From Mucilaginibacter aquatilis (GTDB taxonomy: Bacteria > Bacteroidota > Bacteroidia > Sphingobacteriales > Sphingobacteriaceae), in assembly GCF_009755275.1 (NCBI RefSeq), contig NZ_WQLA01000007.1, positions 248,001 to 312,000 of the forward strand: a stretch of DNA of 64,000 nt, written 5' to 3'. This document shows positions 7,960-16,104 of this stretch, piece by piece. Numbering within the stretch: position 1 is the first letter of the stretch; each line of letters starts with the position of its first letter. The notes below the pieces were generated by a model, which was not told the DNA's origin, did not search any database, and was given only the letters and a program-made list of their open reading frames with translations. A program made the translations under genes and the position numbers.

Positions 7960-9900
7960 TTAATCAAAGTCAAGACCAAAGGTTTTTCTTAGCGCAAGAA
8001 GCTGCGGGTTTTTGGCGGCCATATGCTGAAATTTCTCTATAGCGGTGTAAGGCTTTCTCACTACAACCAGTTCATCCACTTTGGTGTTTACCTCAATATC
8101 AAAATTGCGCAGTGTTGTACGTAAGTGATTCATCAACCCGGGCTTCTCATCCCTAAATACGGCCTCTTGTGTACGGTTACTTATAATCAACTCAAAAACA
8201 TAAGGCTGCGTCATAACGGGCGCACTTGTAGTAAGTATGGCCACAAGGGTTGATTTACCTTCGGCCTTAACCTTTGCTACATAATCATTCCAGCACTTCA
8301 AAAAGTCGTCAATATTAAAGTTTTCCTTATCAGTACCGTATACATATGGATCTTCCTCTTCTTCAATTACGGCGCCACCCGCAACACCTCCCTTTAAAGA
8401 TGGACTTAAAGAGGGTGTGCTTAATAATGATGAAGCTAAGGGACGAATTGGTGCAGCTGCCTTTTCAGCCTCAGGTTGAGGCGAAGCAGATGGCAACGAC
8501 TCGGTTTGATGCACCGGAGCTGATTTTGGCTGGTTACTACCAACAGCACCTGACAGTGAAGGTGTAGCCGTTATTGAAGGAGTAGCACTTAAAGATGGCG
8601 TAGCCTGATAAGTTTGCTTAGGCTCCTGCAACTGCGCTGATGCTGACACCGGTTGTACCGGAGCCGTATTTGTTGCAACAGGCTCGGTTATCGGTGGTTT
8701 TGGTGCAATTTGCGGCGCGTTTACGTTTGGTTCAGAGTTTTTTTTTAAGTCCTGACCGTTAACGGCTGGCATACTGGCTGCAGTAAAAGCTGCTTGCAGA
8801 TGACATATTTTAAGTAAGGCAAGCTCAACCTGCAAACGCTGATTCTTACTTAAACGATAGTTTAAATCACATTGGTTGGCAATATTCATGGCCGATAGCA
8901 GGAACGATGTGCTGGCCTGCTGTGATTGCTGTAAATATTTTTGCCTAATGCCTTCGCTTACTTCAAGCAACTTTAAAGTGGAACCATCTTTAGCTACCAA
9001 CAGGTTACGCAGGTGGCCGCTTAAACCAGTAATGAAGTGACTGCCATCAAAACCATTTGTAAGAATTTCATCGAACAGCAATAGCGTATTGGTGGTATCT
9101 TCTTTAAGCAGGCTATCGGTTAAGTTAAAGTAATAATCGTAATCAAGAATATTAAGGTTTTCAATTACCGAACGATAGGTAACCTGGCCGCCCGAAAAGC
9201 TTACAATCTGATCAAACATTGACAACGCATCGCGCAAGCCGCCATCGGCCTTTTGGGCAATAATGTGTAAACCGTCATTTTCGAAACCTATGCTTTCTTT
9301 TTGAGCTATGGAGGCCAGGTGGTTGGCCATATCCTCTACCCTAATGCGGTTAAAATCAAATATTTGACAACGCGAAAGTATAGTTGGGAGTATTTTATGC
9401 TTTTCGGTTGTGGCTAATATAAATATGGCATAATTAGGCGGTTCTTCCAGCGTTTTCAGGAAGGCATTGAACGCTGCCTGTGATAGCATGTGAACCTCAT
9501 CAATAATATACACTTTATAACGACCGGCTTGGGGCGGTATGCGTACCTGTTCTATCAGGCTGCGTATATCATCAACCGAGTTGTTTGATGCCGCATCAAG
9601 CTCATGTACGTTAAAAGAATTACCGTTTTGAAATGCACGGCACGAATCACATTCGCCGCAAGCCTCACCATTAGGCTGCAAGTTGGTGCAGTTAATGGTT
9701 TTAGCTAAAATTCGTGCACAAGTTGTTTTACCCACCCCACGCGGCCCGCAGAACAAAAATGCCTGCGCCAGCTGATTATTCTTGATTGCGTTTTTTAGAG
9801 TGTTGGTCACATGTTGCTGACCTACAACGCTTTCAAAAGTAACAGGACGGTATTTACGGGCCGAAACAATAAAATTATCCACAGCCACTAAGTTAGGCAA
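7960..9900 (-). CDS. dnaX: DNA polymerase III subunit gamma/tau
   Basis: A 646-residue clamp-loader ATPase that loads the sliding clamp and, as tau, joins polymerase cores. The AAA+ core is clear: Walker A GPRGVGKTT (residues 52-60), four zinc Cys (71, 81, 84, 87), Walker B DEVHML, and sensor-1/SRC motif TTEKHKILPTILSRC. Core domains end near residue 370. A Pro/Ser/Thr-rich linker of about 170 residues follows, with repeated TPSL units and an in-frame REP-like insert, then a C-terminal domain of about 120 residues. An A9 run at codons 385-388 marks a possible frameshift giving a gamma-length product (see findings). Transcribed alone. Confidence 0.96.
   Translation of the reverse strand: MPNLVAVDNFIVSARKYRPVTFESVVGQQHVTNTLKNAIKNNQLAQAFLFCGPRGVGKTTCARILAKTINCTNLQPNGEACGECDSCRAFQNGNSFNVHELDAASNNSVDDIRSLIEQVRIPPQAGRYKVYIIDEVHMLSQAAFNAFLKTLEEPPNYAIFILATTEKHKILPTILSRCQIFDFNRIRVEDMANHLASIAQKESIGFENDGLHIIAQKADGGLRDALSMFDQIVSFSGGQVTYRSVIENLNILDYDYYFNLTDSLLKEDTTNTLLLFDEILTNGFDGSHFITGLSGHLRNLLVAKDGSTLKLLEVSEGIRQKYLQQSQQASTSFLLSAMNIANQCDLNYRLSKNQRLQVELALLKICHLQAAFTAASMPAVNGQDLKKNSEPNVNAPQIAPKPPITEPVATNTAPVQPVSASAQLQEPKQTYQATPSLSATPSITATPSLSGAVGSNQPKSAPVHQTESLPSASPQPEAEKAAAPIRPLASSLLSTPSLSPSLKGGVAGGAVIEEEEDPYVYGTDKENFNIDDFLKCWNDYVAKVKAEGKSTLVAILTTSAPVMTQPYVFELIISNRTQEAVFRDEKPGLMNHLRTTLRNFDIEVNTKVDELVVVRKPYTAIEKFQHMAAKNPQLLALRKTFGLDFD
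8372..8420. repeat. REP-like palindromic sequence inside dnaX
   Basis: The stretch contains a CCTCCCTTTAAAG core and a distal AGAGGGTGTG, close in style to the short interspersed palindromes common in Bacteroidota and to the element at 27680-27713. It is in frame in dnaX and encodes the linker peptide around SPSLKGGVAGG. Assignment as a decayed repeat is inference. Confidence 0.45.
8738..8746 (-). promoter_or_regulatory. A9 slippery run in dnaX (putative tau/gamma switch)
   Basis: The coding strand reads TTA AAA AAA AAC across codons 385-388, giving nine consecutive A. One extra A (or a -1 ribosomal shift) gives Lys-Leu then TGA. One lost A gives a stop six codons on. The run lies just past the clamp-loader core, where a gamma form would end. 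Nine A residues in dnaX are the known transcriptional slippage signal in Thermus thermophilus; use of the site here is inferred. Confidence 0.5.
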
Positions 9901-10053
9901 ATTTGCCGAAAGGGAAAATAGGGAGAAGGGAATGCTGAACAGTGATTGGCCAAAAACCGGCAGGCTAAAGCAGCGAAACTACTTGTGTTACTAGTGAGCT
10001 TTAAACTTTAACCGTTTGTGGTTTAAGCACATTTTACCCAAATTGCGCATATT

Positions 10054-11139
10054 ATGAAACCCATAATCCGCAGAAATAATGCAAAACATAACCGATCAAC
10101 AGCAGAAGTAAAATATGAAAAACTGTTAAGCCAGTTACAAGAACAGCAGCAATACAATAACAACTTGCAAAGCAGCTTACAAACTGTGCAAGCCAAAGTG
10201 ACTGCTGAGCTGGAGCCACTAACAAAGCGGTATTATGCGCTGCTACGTAAACTGTTAATTGCTATTGATGCCGCTGCTAATAAATCAGTTGTAGGCAAAC
10301 ACAACAAGGAGTTGCTGGATGTTTATATGGCTGAGACATCAAGGTTTTTACTTAAAAGGTTTGGCTACCAGGATACGCAACTTGCGGCTCTGCTGTTTAA
10401 ATATGGCAATATCAATGCAGACGATGTTGTCAGACATTACGAAGAGCAGTTTACATCGGCAAAATTTAGCCAGGTTTATGGCTTTAATATCAACTTCAAA
10501 GAGATGGTTGAAAAAGGTGAGGAAAACTACTTTACCGAAAACAGGCATCACTTCACAAAAGCCGGGCAAACCCAAGCAACTGCTGTTATTGAAAGCGAAC
10601 TAGTGCAGGATTGGAGTGAAGACAATAAAACCGCCGCAAGAAAAGAAGCAGATAATAAACTGCTGCATAGTGATGCCCGAAGCGTATACATGCGGTTAAT
10701 AAAAAAGTTCCATCCCGATTTGGAACGTGATGAAGACAAGCAGAACCAAAATACCGAGATTGTAAAAGAAGTTACCAAAGCATACCAGGAAAAAGACTTT
10801 TTTACGCTATTGAAGTTACAGATTAAGTACCTGGATGACAATGAAACCGAGGCTACCAATATTGCCGATGCCATGTTGAAACGCTACAACAAAATATTGC
10901 AAAAGCAACTTGCCGAGCTAAAGCAAAATATACAAATACAGCATTATACCAGCGGCAATACGATTGAGAATTTTATAGATAATTACGGTAATTTTAGTCC
11001 ACAAAAATTTGCTACCCAACGTAACTTTTTAAAGAAAAGAAATAACGCCTTAACGTCGGAAATCGAAACTTCTACCAAAAGCCCTGAAATTTGGTTAAAT
11101 GGTTATCTGCATCTTTTAAAACTAAGTCAAGATAAGTGA
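10054..11139 (+). CDS. Hypothetical protein with coiled coil and J-domain-like HPD motif
   Basis: A 361-residue soluble protein. Residues 15-60 are Gln/Glu/Leu-rich and look coiled-coil. A middle segment (about residues 205-260) has DARSVYMRLIKKFHPDLERD followed by an EIVKEVTKAY helix. This is the helix II, HPD loop and helix III of a J domain, the part that stimulates Hsp70 ATPase. The rest is unassigned, Lys/Gln-rich and helical. No zinc finger or Gly/Phe region of a true DnaJ is present. It is monocistronic. Role as a specialised Hsp70 co-chaperone is plausible but unproven. Confidence 0.7.
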   Translation: MKPIIRRNNAKHNRSTAEVKYEKLLSQLQEQQQYNNNLQSSLQTVQAKVTAELEPLTKRYYALLRKLLIAIDAAANKSVVGKHNKELLDVYMAETSRFLLKRFGYQDTQLAALLFKYGNINADDVVRHYEEQFTSAKFSQVYGFNINFKEMVEKGEENYFTENRHHFTKAGQTQATAVIESELVQDWSEDNKTAARKEADNKLLHSDARSVYMRLIKKFHPDLERDEDKQNQNTEIVKEVTKAYQEKDFFTLLKLQIKYLDDNETEATNIADAMLKRYNKILQKQLAELKQNIQIQHYTSGNTIENFIDNYGNFSPQKFATQRNFLKKRNNALTSEIETSTKSPEIWLNGYLHLLKLSQDK

Positions 11140-11195
11140 TGCTCTTTTAAGCTTGCTTTTACATTTTACAAGCTATATTAGATACGCACCTATTT

Positions 11196-11819
11196 CTACT
11201 TCAAAATCTCTATTTGGCTAATTTCCTTAACCTTGTAATACCCTTTAGCACCGGGAAGGTACACTTCCATTTCCTGCCATCTTATCTTTAATTTTTTTCC
11301 GGCGTAAGTAACTGGTGAACCTGTAAATTTCTCATAACCGGCAAATTGCCTTAGCCAAATAAAAGACTGTTCTTTGCCTGCAGCATCTGTAATTACAAAA
11401 TAGTTAAAGCCTTTATTATCTATGCGTTTTAATTTGCCTTGCGTTACGCCGCTGCCGCTATTTAATTTACTATCTGAACCGGCCATAAGTGTAGCCAGTT
11501 TCATAAAAGCTGTACACTTATTTTTAAGTAAACTTGCACCAATATCAGTTCCTATTTGATGCATTGCGGCATCATCCCCAAACTCAACACCGCGCTCTTT
11601 GGCTACATCCATCAGCAAAAAGGCATAGCTTGTAAAACATTCCATAAATGCATCATTTGCCTCTTGTTTGGTGCTTATTTTGGTTAAGTCTATTTTTGCC
11701 AAACCAATACACAAACTATCAAGCAATTTTTGCTCAACCGGGCCAGGGGTTTTGGTTTGTGCATTAACGTTAAAAGCAGCGAAAAGAAATAATAAGGCGG
11801 CAAGTGAAAAAGTTTTCAT
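11196..11819 (-). CDS. Secreted hypothetical protein
   Basis: A 207-residue protein with a signal peptide (residues 1-20, cleavage near NVNAQ). The N-terminal half is helical with a TSYAFLLMDVAKERG segment. The C-terminal half begins with GKLKRIDNKGFNYFVI and has strand-forming segments. No recognised enzymatic motif. It stands opposite the plus-strand gene ending at 11139 and upstream of the divergently read ribosomal operon. Function unknown; export to the periplasm or outer membrane is the only safe statement. Confidence 0.65.
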   Translation of the reverse strand: MKTFSLAALLFLFAAFNVNAQTKTPGPVEQKLLDSLCIGLAKIDLTKISTKQEANDAFMECFTSYAFLLMDVAKERGVEFGDDAAMHQIGTDIGASLLKNKCTAFMKLATLMAGSDSKLNSGSGVTQGKLKRIDNKGFNYFVITDAAGKEQSFIWLRQFAGYEKFTGSPVTYAGKKLKIRWQEMEVYLPGAKGYYKVKEISQIEILK

Positions 11820-11938
11820 GTGATAAGCTTTAGAAATATTAAGCCTACTAATATAAGTATATCATATTAGTTTGTGTTGTAGAGTGAGCAATCCACCCAC
11901 GCTCTATGCATTCAGTCAATGAATTACATTTAAAAGCC

Positions 11939-11969
11939 TTGCATATCAAATGATTTATTCTTACATTTG
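11939..11969 (+). promoter_or_regulatory. Promoter of rpsF-rpsR-rplI
   Basis: TTG at 11939-11941, a 20-bp spacer and TACATTTG at 11962-11969 match the Bacteroidota -33/-7 consensus (TTTG, N19-21, TAnnTTTG). Transcription would begin near 11974, leaving a leader of about 40 nt. Confidence 0.65.
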
Positions 11970-11970
11970 C

Positions 11971-12000
11971 GTCCCCGTTTTGCACGGGAATTAATTAACA
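11971..12000 (+). promoter_or_regulatory. Possible S6:S18 autoregulatory leader
   Basis: The short rpsF leader holds a CCCCG...CGGG stem-loop just after the predicted start of transcription. In many bacteria the S6:S18 complex binds a CCG-containing hairpin in the rpsF leader to repress the operon. Here the hairpin is only 4-5 bp by eye, so the call is tentative. Confidence 0.35.
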
Positions 12001-12012
12001 AAACGTATTAAA

Positions 12013-12375
12013 ATGCAACAGTACGAAACCGTAATCATTCTAACCCCGTTGTTATCAGACGAGGCTGCTAAAGAGGCAATTGCCAAATTTAGCAAGATCC
12101 TTACCGATAACGGAGCCGAAATTGTTCAAGAGGACAATTGGGGTTTGAGAAAATTAGCGTACCCGATTCAAAAAAAATCAACCGGGTACTACCACCTCAC
12201 CGAATTCCGCGCTCCGGGTGAATTAATCAATAAACTGGAGATTGAATTTAAACGCGATGAGCGTGTTATGCGTTTCCTGACCATTGCTTTAGACAAAAAC
12301 GCCATTGCTTACAACGAGAAAAAACGTAGCGGCGCTTTCAACAAAAAACCTAAAACAGAGGAGGCTGCAGCTTAA
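12013..12375 (+). CDS. rpsF: 30S ribosomal protein S6
   Basis: A 120-residue ribosomal protein of the small-subunit platform, partner of S18. The conserved N-terminus ([17 protein letters not shown]) and the [15 protein letters not shown] and [12 protein letters not shown] stretches are typical S6. The acidic/basic C-terminal tail (about residues 100-120) is variable in the family. It is the first gene of rpsF-rpsR-rplI; the stop is followed by rpsR after 2 nt. A good promoter and a possible S6:S18 binding hairpin lie upstream. Confidence 0.97.
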   Translation: MQQYETVIILTPLLSDEAAKEAIAKFSKILTDNGAEIVQEDNWGLRKLAYPIQKKSTGYYHLTEFRAPGELINKLEIEFKRDERVMRFLTIALDKNAIAYNEKKRSGAFNKKPKTEEAAA

Positions 12376-12377
12376 TT

Positions 12378-12641
12378 ATGGCAAACGATCAAATTCAATA
12401 CGTTACCGCTCCTAAAGTGGACGATAACCGCAAAAAATACTGCCGTTTTAAAAAGAACGGTATCAAGTACATTGATTACAAAGACGCTAACTTTTTATTA
12501 AAGTTTGTTAATGACCAAGGTAAAGTATTACCACGTCGTTTAACCGGTACTTCATTAAAATTCCAGCGTAAAGTGGCTCAGGCTGTTAAACGTGCCCGTC
12601 ACATTGGTTTATTACCTTACGTAACCGACTCGTTAAAATAA
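12378..12641 (+). CDS. rpsR: 30S ribosomal protein S18
   Basis: An 87-residue S18, which binds S6 and 16S rRNA at the platform. Diagnostic stretches are YCRFKKNGIKYIDYKD, the PRRLTGTSLKFQRKVAQAVKRARH core and the C-terminal LLPYVTD. Only one Cys (in CRFKK) is present, so the zinc-ribbon-like set seen in some S18 forms is absent. It follows rpsF by 2 nt, so the pair is translationally coupled in equal amounts, as needed for the S6:S18 heterodimer. Confidence 0.97.
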   Translation: MANDQIQYVTAPKVDDNRKKYCRFKKNGIKYIDYKDANFLLKFVNDQGKVLPRRLTGTSLKFQRKVAQAVKRARHIGLLPYVTDSLK

Positions 12642-12642
12642 T

Positions 12643-12650
12643 AAAGGAGG
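12643..12650 (+). promoter_or_regulatory. Strong Shine-Dalgarno site before rplI
   Basis: AAAGGAGG sits 9 nt before the rplI ATG. Such near-perfect complementarity to 16S rRNA is rare in this phylum, where most starts in the window have none. It fixes the rplI start and may boost L9 relative to S6/S18. Confidence 0.7.
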
Positions 12651-12659
12651 ATTAACAAA

Positions 12660-13103
12660 ATGGACATTATTTTAAAACAAGACGTTAAAAACCTCGGCGA
12701 GAAAGACGAAGTAGTTAAAGTTAAAGCCGGTTACGGTCGTAACTTTTTAATTCCTCAAGGTTATGGTATCCTGGCTACCGAATCGGCACGCAAAGTTTTA
12801 GCTGAAAACTTGAAACAAGCTCAGTTTAAACAAGACAAAATCCGTAAGGATGCTGATGAAGTTGCTGCCCGTTTAGAAGGTGTTAAATTAACAATTGGTG
12901 CTAAAGCCGGCGAAAGCGGTAAAATATTTGGTGCTGTTAACACTATTCAGGTAGCTGATGCTTTGAAAAACCAAGGCTTTGATGTTGACCGTCGTCGCAT
13001 CACTTTCAATGAGGATCCTAAATTTGTTGGTGAATATACCGCAACACTAAACCTTCACAAAGAGGTTAAAGTACAGGTTCCTTTTGAAGTTGTAGCTGAG
13101 TAA
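12660..13103 (+). CDS. rplI: 50S ribosomal protein L9
   Basis: A 147-residue L9 with two lobes joined by a long helix. The N-terminal domain begins MDIILKQDVKNLGEKDEVV and has the signature GYGRNFLIPQGYGILAT that contacts 23S rRNA. The central helix (about residues 41-75) and C-terminal domain follow. It is the third and last gene of the ribosomal operon, 18 bp after rpsR, with a strong Shine-Dalgarno site, and is closed by a terminator hairpin. Confidence 0.97.
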   Translation: MDIILKQDVKNLGEKDEVVKVKAGYGRNFLIPQGYGILATESARKVLAENLKQAQFKQDKIRKDADEVAARLEGVKLTIGAKAGESGKIFGAVNTIQVADALKNQGFDVDRRRITFNEDPKFVGEYTATLNLHKEVKVQVPFEVVAE

Positions 13104-13157
13104 TTTTGATTTCACACTTCGGAATTCCAATTTCGAACTTGAAAGAAAATATTAATA

Positions 13158-13188
13158 AAAGCCCTTTCCGCATGGAGAGGGCTTTGTT
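13158..13188 (+). terminator. Terminator of the rpsF operon
   Basis: A 12-bp stem with one G-U pair and tetraloop GCAT (13158-13169 with 13174-13185), 55 bp after the rplI stop, followed by a short T-rich stretch. Confidence 0.75.
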
Positions 13189-13237
13189 ATTTTAGCAAAA
13201 AATTAAAAATCACTTAAACCTTTCTCTTAAGAGATGT

Positions 13238-13948
13238 TTGGGAAAGAACACCATGGTACTCACTGGAATAAAAAAACTCATCTGGTATTTTGTTAAAATA
13301 TTTTTGATAGCCTTTTTTGGCATTACTATACTTTGGGTATTGCTTTATAAAGTGGTTAATCCTCCTGTTACCTGGCTTATGATTACCCGTGGCTTTGAGC
13401 GCAAGGCCGACGGCAAAACCTGGAAAATTGATAAAACATGGAAAGATTTTGATGAGATATCAATTAACATGAAGAAAGCTGCGGTGGCTGGTGAAGATCA
13501 GGCGTTTTTAGAGCATAACGGTTTTGATTTTAAAGCCATTGAACGTGCCATTAAGAAAAATGCTAAAAGTAAAAAAGTAATTGGTGGCAGTACCATCTCG
13601 CAGCAAACCGCCAAAAATGTTTTCTTGTGGCCCGGTCGCTCGTGGGTGCGTAAAGGGTTTGAGGCTTACTTTACCTTACTGATTGAAATATTCTGGAGTA
13701 AGCAGCGTATTATGGAGGTATATCTTAATGTAATAGAAATGGGCAATGGCATTTATGGTGCCGAGGCGGCAGCACAAGCTTATTTTCACAAGCCGGCAGC
13801 CAACCTCTCCCGCCGCGAAGCAGCGGCTATTGCGGCCATATTTCCAAGCCCGTTAAAACGTTCAGCAACTAATCCAACTAAATTCATAAGGCACAGGCGG
13901 TATTTAATTATGCAAAATATGAAACGTTTGGGTCCGTTAGATTTTTAA
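13238..13948 (+). CDS. mtgA: Monofunctional peptidoglycan glycosyltransferase
   Basis: A 236-residue membrane-anchored GT51 enzyme that polymerises lipid II into glycan strands. One transmembrane helix (about residues 12-35) precedes the catalytic domain. Family motifs are present in order: [12 protein letters not shown] with the catalytic Glu, [38 protein letters not shown] with the second Glu, and [13 protein letters not shown]. No transpeptidase domain follows, so it is the monofunctional form. The frame could also start at MVLTGIKKL (residue 6). Single gene with its own terminator. Confidence 0.95.
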   Translation: MGKNTMVLTGIKKLIWYFVKIFLIAFFGITILWVLLYKVVNPPVTWLMITRGFERKADGKTWKIDKTWKDFDEISINMKKAAVAGEDQAFLEHNGFDFKAIERAIKKNAKSKKVIGGSTISQQTAKNVFLWPGRSWVRKGFEAYFTLLIEIFWSKQRIMEVYLNVIEMGNGIYGAEAAAQAYFHKPAANLSRREAAAIAAIFPSPLKRSATNPTKFIRHRRYLIMQNMKRLGPLDF

Positions 13949-13967
13949 ATCACTTTTGATAGTTATA

Positions 13968-14001
13968 AAAAAGGAGATGCTAAATGTAGTATTTCCTTTT
14001 T
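13968..14001 (+). terminator. Terminator after mtgA
   Basis: A 15-bp stem with two G-U pairs and a 4-nt loop AATG (13968-13982 with 13987-14001), 20 bp after the mtgA stop, with a T-rich right arm. Confidence 0.75.
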
Positions 14002-14098
14002 GTTTTCTTACATCCCTTCTCCCACTGTTCACCGTTAAAAAGCAACCGTTCGCCGAAAAGTTCTTTATAAAAACATGATGTGATAGTACTTTTACATC

Positions 14099-14860
14099 AT
14101 GGCAAAACAACCTATTATCACTGTTAACAATCTGGTAAAGCAATATGCCGATTTTACCGCAGTAAAAGGCATTAGCTTTGAGGTATACGAGGGCGAAATT
14201 TTTGGCTTGCTTGGTCCAAACGGTGCAGGCAAAACCACTACCCTCGAAATTATTGAAACCCTCCGCATCAAAACCTCGGGTGAGGTTACGGTTGATGGCT
14301 TTTCGATAGATACACAGGCCAACCAAATTAAACAGCGTATAGGTGTTCAGTTACAGGCTGCCGGTTATTACCCGGGTCTAAACCTTATAGAGCTGCTCAA
14401 TTTATTCTCGGGGTTGTATGGTGTACGCATTAACCCTCTGGATATGCTCGCTAAGGTTGCATTAACTGATAAAGCCAAAGCTCAATATAAAACCTTATCA
14501 GGCGGACAGAAACAGCGCTTTTCAATCGCCACAACCTTAATCAACAATCCTCGCATCATCTTTTTAGATGAGCCCACCACCGGACTGGACCCGCAGGCAC
14601 GCCGCAACCTTTGGGAACTGATACGCGAGATACGAAGTGCGGGAACCACCGTGGTTATTACCACTCATTATATGGATGAAGCCGAAGAACTGTGCGACCG
14701 TGTTGCCTTTGTGGATGGCGGTCGCATAGTGGGCATCAACAGTCCGGATAGTTTTATTGATGAACTGGTAGCAGCCGGGTTTGAACGCAAAAAACAGGTA
14801 AAGCAGGCTAATCTTGAGGATGTATTTATTAACCTTACGGGGAAAGAATGGCGGGAGTAG
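14099..14860 (+). CDS. ABC transporter ATP-binding protein (ABC-2 export type)
   Basis: A 253-residue nucleotide-binding subunit. Walker A GPNGAGKTTT, Q-loop near GVQLQAAGYYP, signature LSGGQKQRF, Walker B RIIFLDEPTTGLD and the H-loop in VVITTHYMDEAEELCDRV are all intact. The sequence resembles the drug/lipid-exporting DrrA/CcmA-like group. The permease gene begins 76 bp downstream on the same strand and has the fitting ABC-2 fold, so the two make one exporter. The substrate cannot be read from the sequence. Confidence 0.95.
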   Translation: MAKQPIITVNNLVKQYADFTAVKGISFEVYEGEIFGLLGPNGAGKTTTLEIIETLRIKTSGEVTVDGFSIDTQANQIKQRIGVQLQAAGYYPGLNLIELLNLFSGLYGVRINPLDMLAKVALTDKAKAQYKTLSGGQKQRFSIATTLINNPRIIFLDEPTTGLDPQARRNLWELIREIRSAGTTVVITTHYMDEAEELCDRVAFVDGGRIVGINSPDSFIDELVAAGFERKKQVKQANLEDVFINLTGKEWRE

Positions 14861-14936
14861 CACCCTTGTAAGCAAGTAGCACCAATGCAATCACTCCATC
14901 AACTTAACATTCTTTAATTCTATCAACCTTAAACCA

Positions 14937-16031
14937 ATGACCTCTTACAATAATACCCGCGCAACTCTTGCCATTGCTAAAGCCAGTTTACGTTCAATAT
15001 TCCGCAGCCCTTCGGCAGTGGTGTTCAGCCTACTGTTTCCATTGATATTCATTGTCATTTTTGCCAATATTGGTGGCGGAGCGGTATCGGTTGATGTAGG
15101 GCTCGCCAAAAGCTCAGACACGCTTAATCCAATATACCAAGTACTTAAAAACTACAAGGTGGTTCGCATTACAACCAAGCAAAGCCAGGCCGAGATGAAT
15201 AAAAACCTTGATAAAGGTAGCCTTGATGCCATTATCGATATACAAAAGCGCAATGGCTTACCTGCATTTACTATTGATGTAAAGTACACAGCTGCATCTC
15301 AGGAAAAAGGAAATATGCTGCGCTCAATGCTCAAAAGTTTACTATACCAATTTAATACCCAAGCTACGCCTAACAATGCGCCAAAGGTTGCCACCATGAC
15401 CGAAACAACTATTAAAGGCCGCGAGTATAAGTACATTGACTTTATTTTGCCGGGTCAGTTAGGGTTTTCGTTACTTAATATAGGTGTATTTGGTACTGCA
15501 TTCGTATTTTTAAGCCTGCGCCAAACATTGGTTATTAAGCGCTTCTTTGCTACACCCGTGAAACGGTACAGCATTATAACGGGCGAAATGCTGGCACGGG
15601 TAAGCTTTGCCCTCTTAGGAGCAATTGTTATAATAAGCGTTGGCCATTTTGCTTTTGGCTTCACCTTAGTAAATGGCATAGTAACCGTGTTGAACATGTT
15701 GCTGCTCTCCTTTGCAGGTTTAATTATATTTATGGGTTTTGGCTTCATCATATCAGGTATTGCTAAAAATGAAACCAGCATTCCACCGCTATCTAACATT
15801 ATTACCTTACCGCAATTTTTACTTTCGGGTACGTTTTTCTCAACTGCAGCTTTTCCGTCATGGTTGCAGCCTGTTAGTAACGCACTGCCACTTACACATT
15901 TAAATAATGCCATGCGTAAAATAGCTTTTGAAGGAGCCGCCTTGGGCGATGTTACACATCAATTACTAATACTACTACTATGGGGAATTGGCATTTATGC
16001 AGTAGCTATAAAAACCTTTAAATGGGAATAA
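14937..16031 (+). CDS. ABC-2 type transporter permease
   Basis: A 364-residue permease of the ABC-2 superfamily. One transmembrane helix near residues 27-47 is followed by an extracytoplasmic domain (about 50-170). A cluster of five hydrophobic helices follows (about 180-350), containing the GTFFSTAAFPSWLQPVSNALPLTHLNNAMR signature region in pieces. It pairs with the upstream ATPase gene as an exporter of unknown substrate. Gene order ATPase-permease is standard for this group. Confidence 0.92.
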   Translation: MTSYNNTRATLAIAKASLRSIFRSPSAVVFSLLFPLIFIVIFANIGGGAVSVDVGLAKSSDTLNPIYQVLKNYKVVRITTKQSQAEMNKNLDKGSLDAIIDIQKRNGLPAFTIDVKYTAASQEKGNMLRSMLKSLLYQFNTQATPNNAPKVATMTETTIKGREYKYIDFILPGQLGFSLLNIGVFGTAFVFLSLRQTLVIKRFFATPVKRYSIITGEMLARVSFALLGAIVIISVGHFAFGFTLVNGIVTVLNMLLLSFAGLIIFMGFGFIISGIAKNETSIPPLSNIITLPQFLLSGTFFSTAAFPSWLQPVSNALPLTHLNNAMRKIAFEGAALGDVTHQLLILLLWGIGIYAVAIKTFKWE

Positions 16032-16104
16032 TATTTTCTTAACAATAAATTCATATTAGTATATATTTGCGCCTTTGTTAATCTATTCTTAACAAAGGCG
16101 TTAT

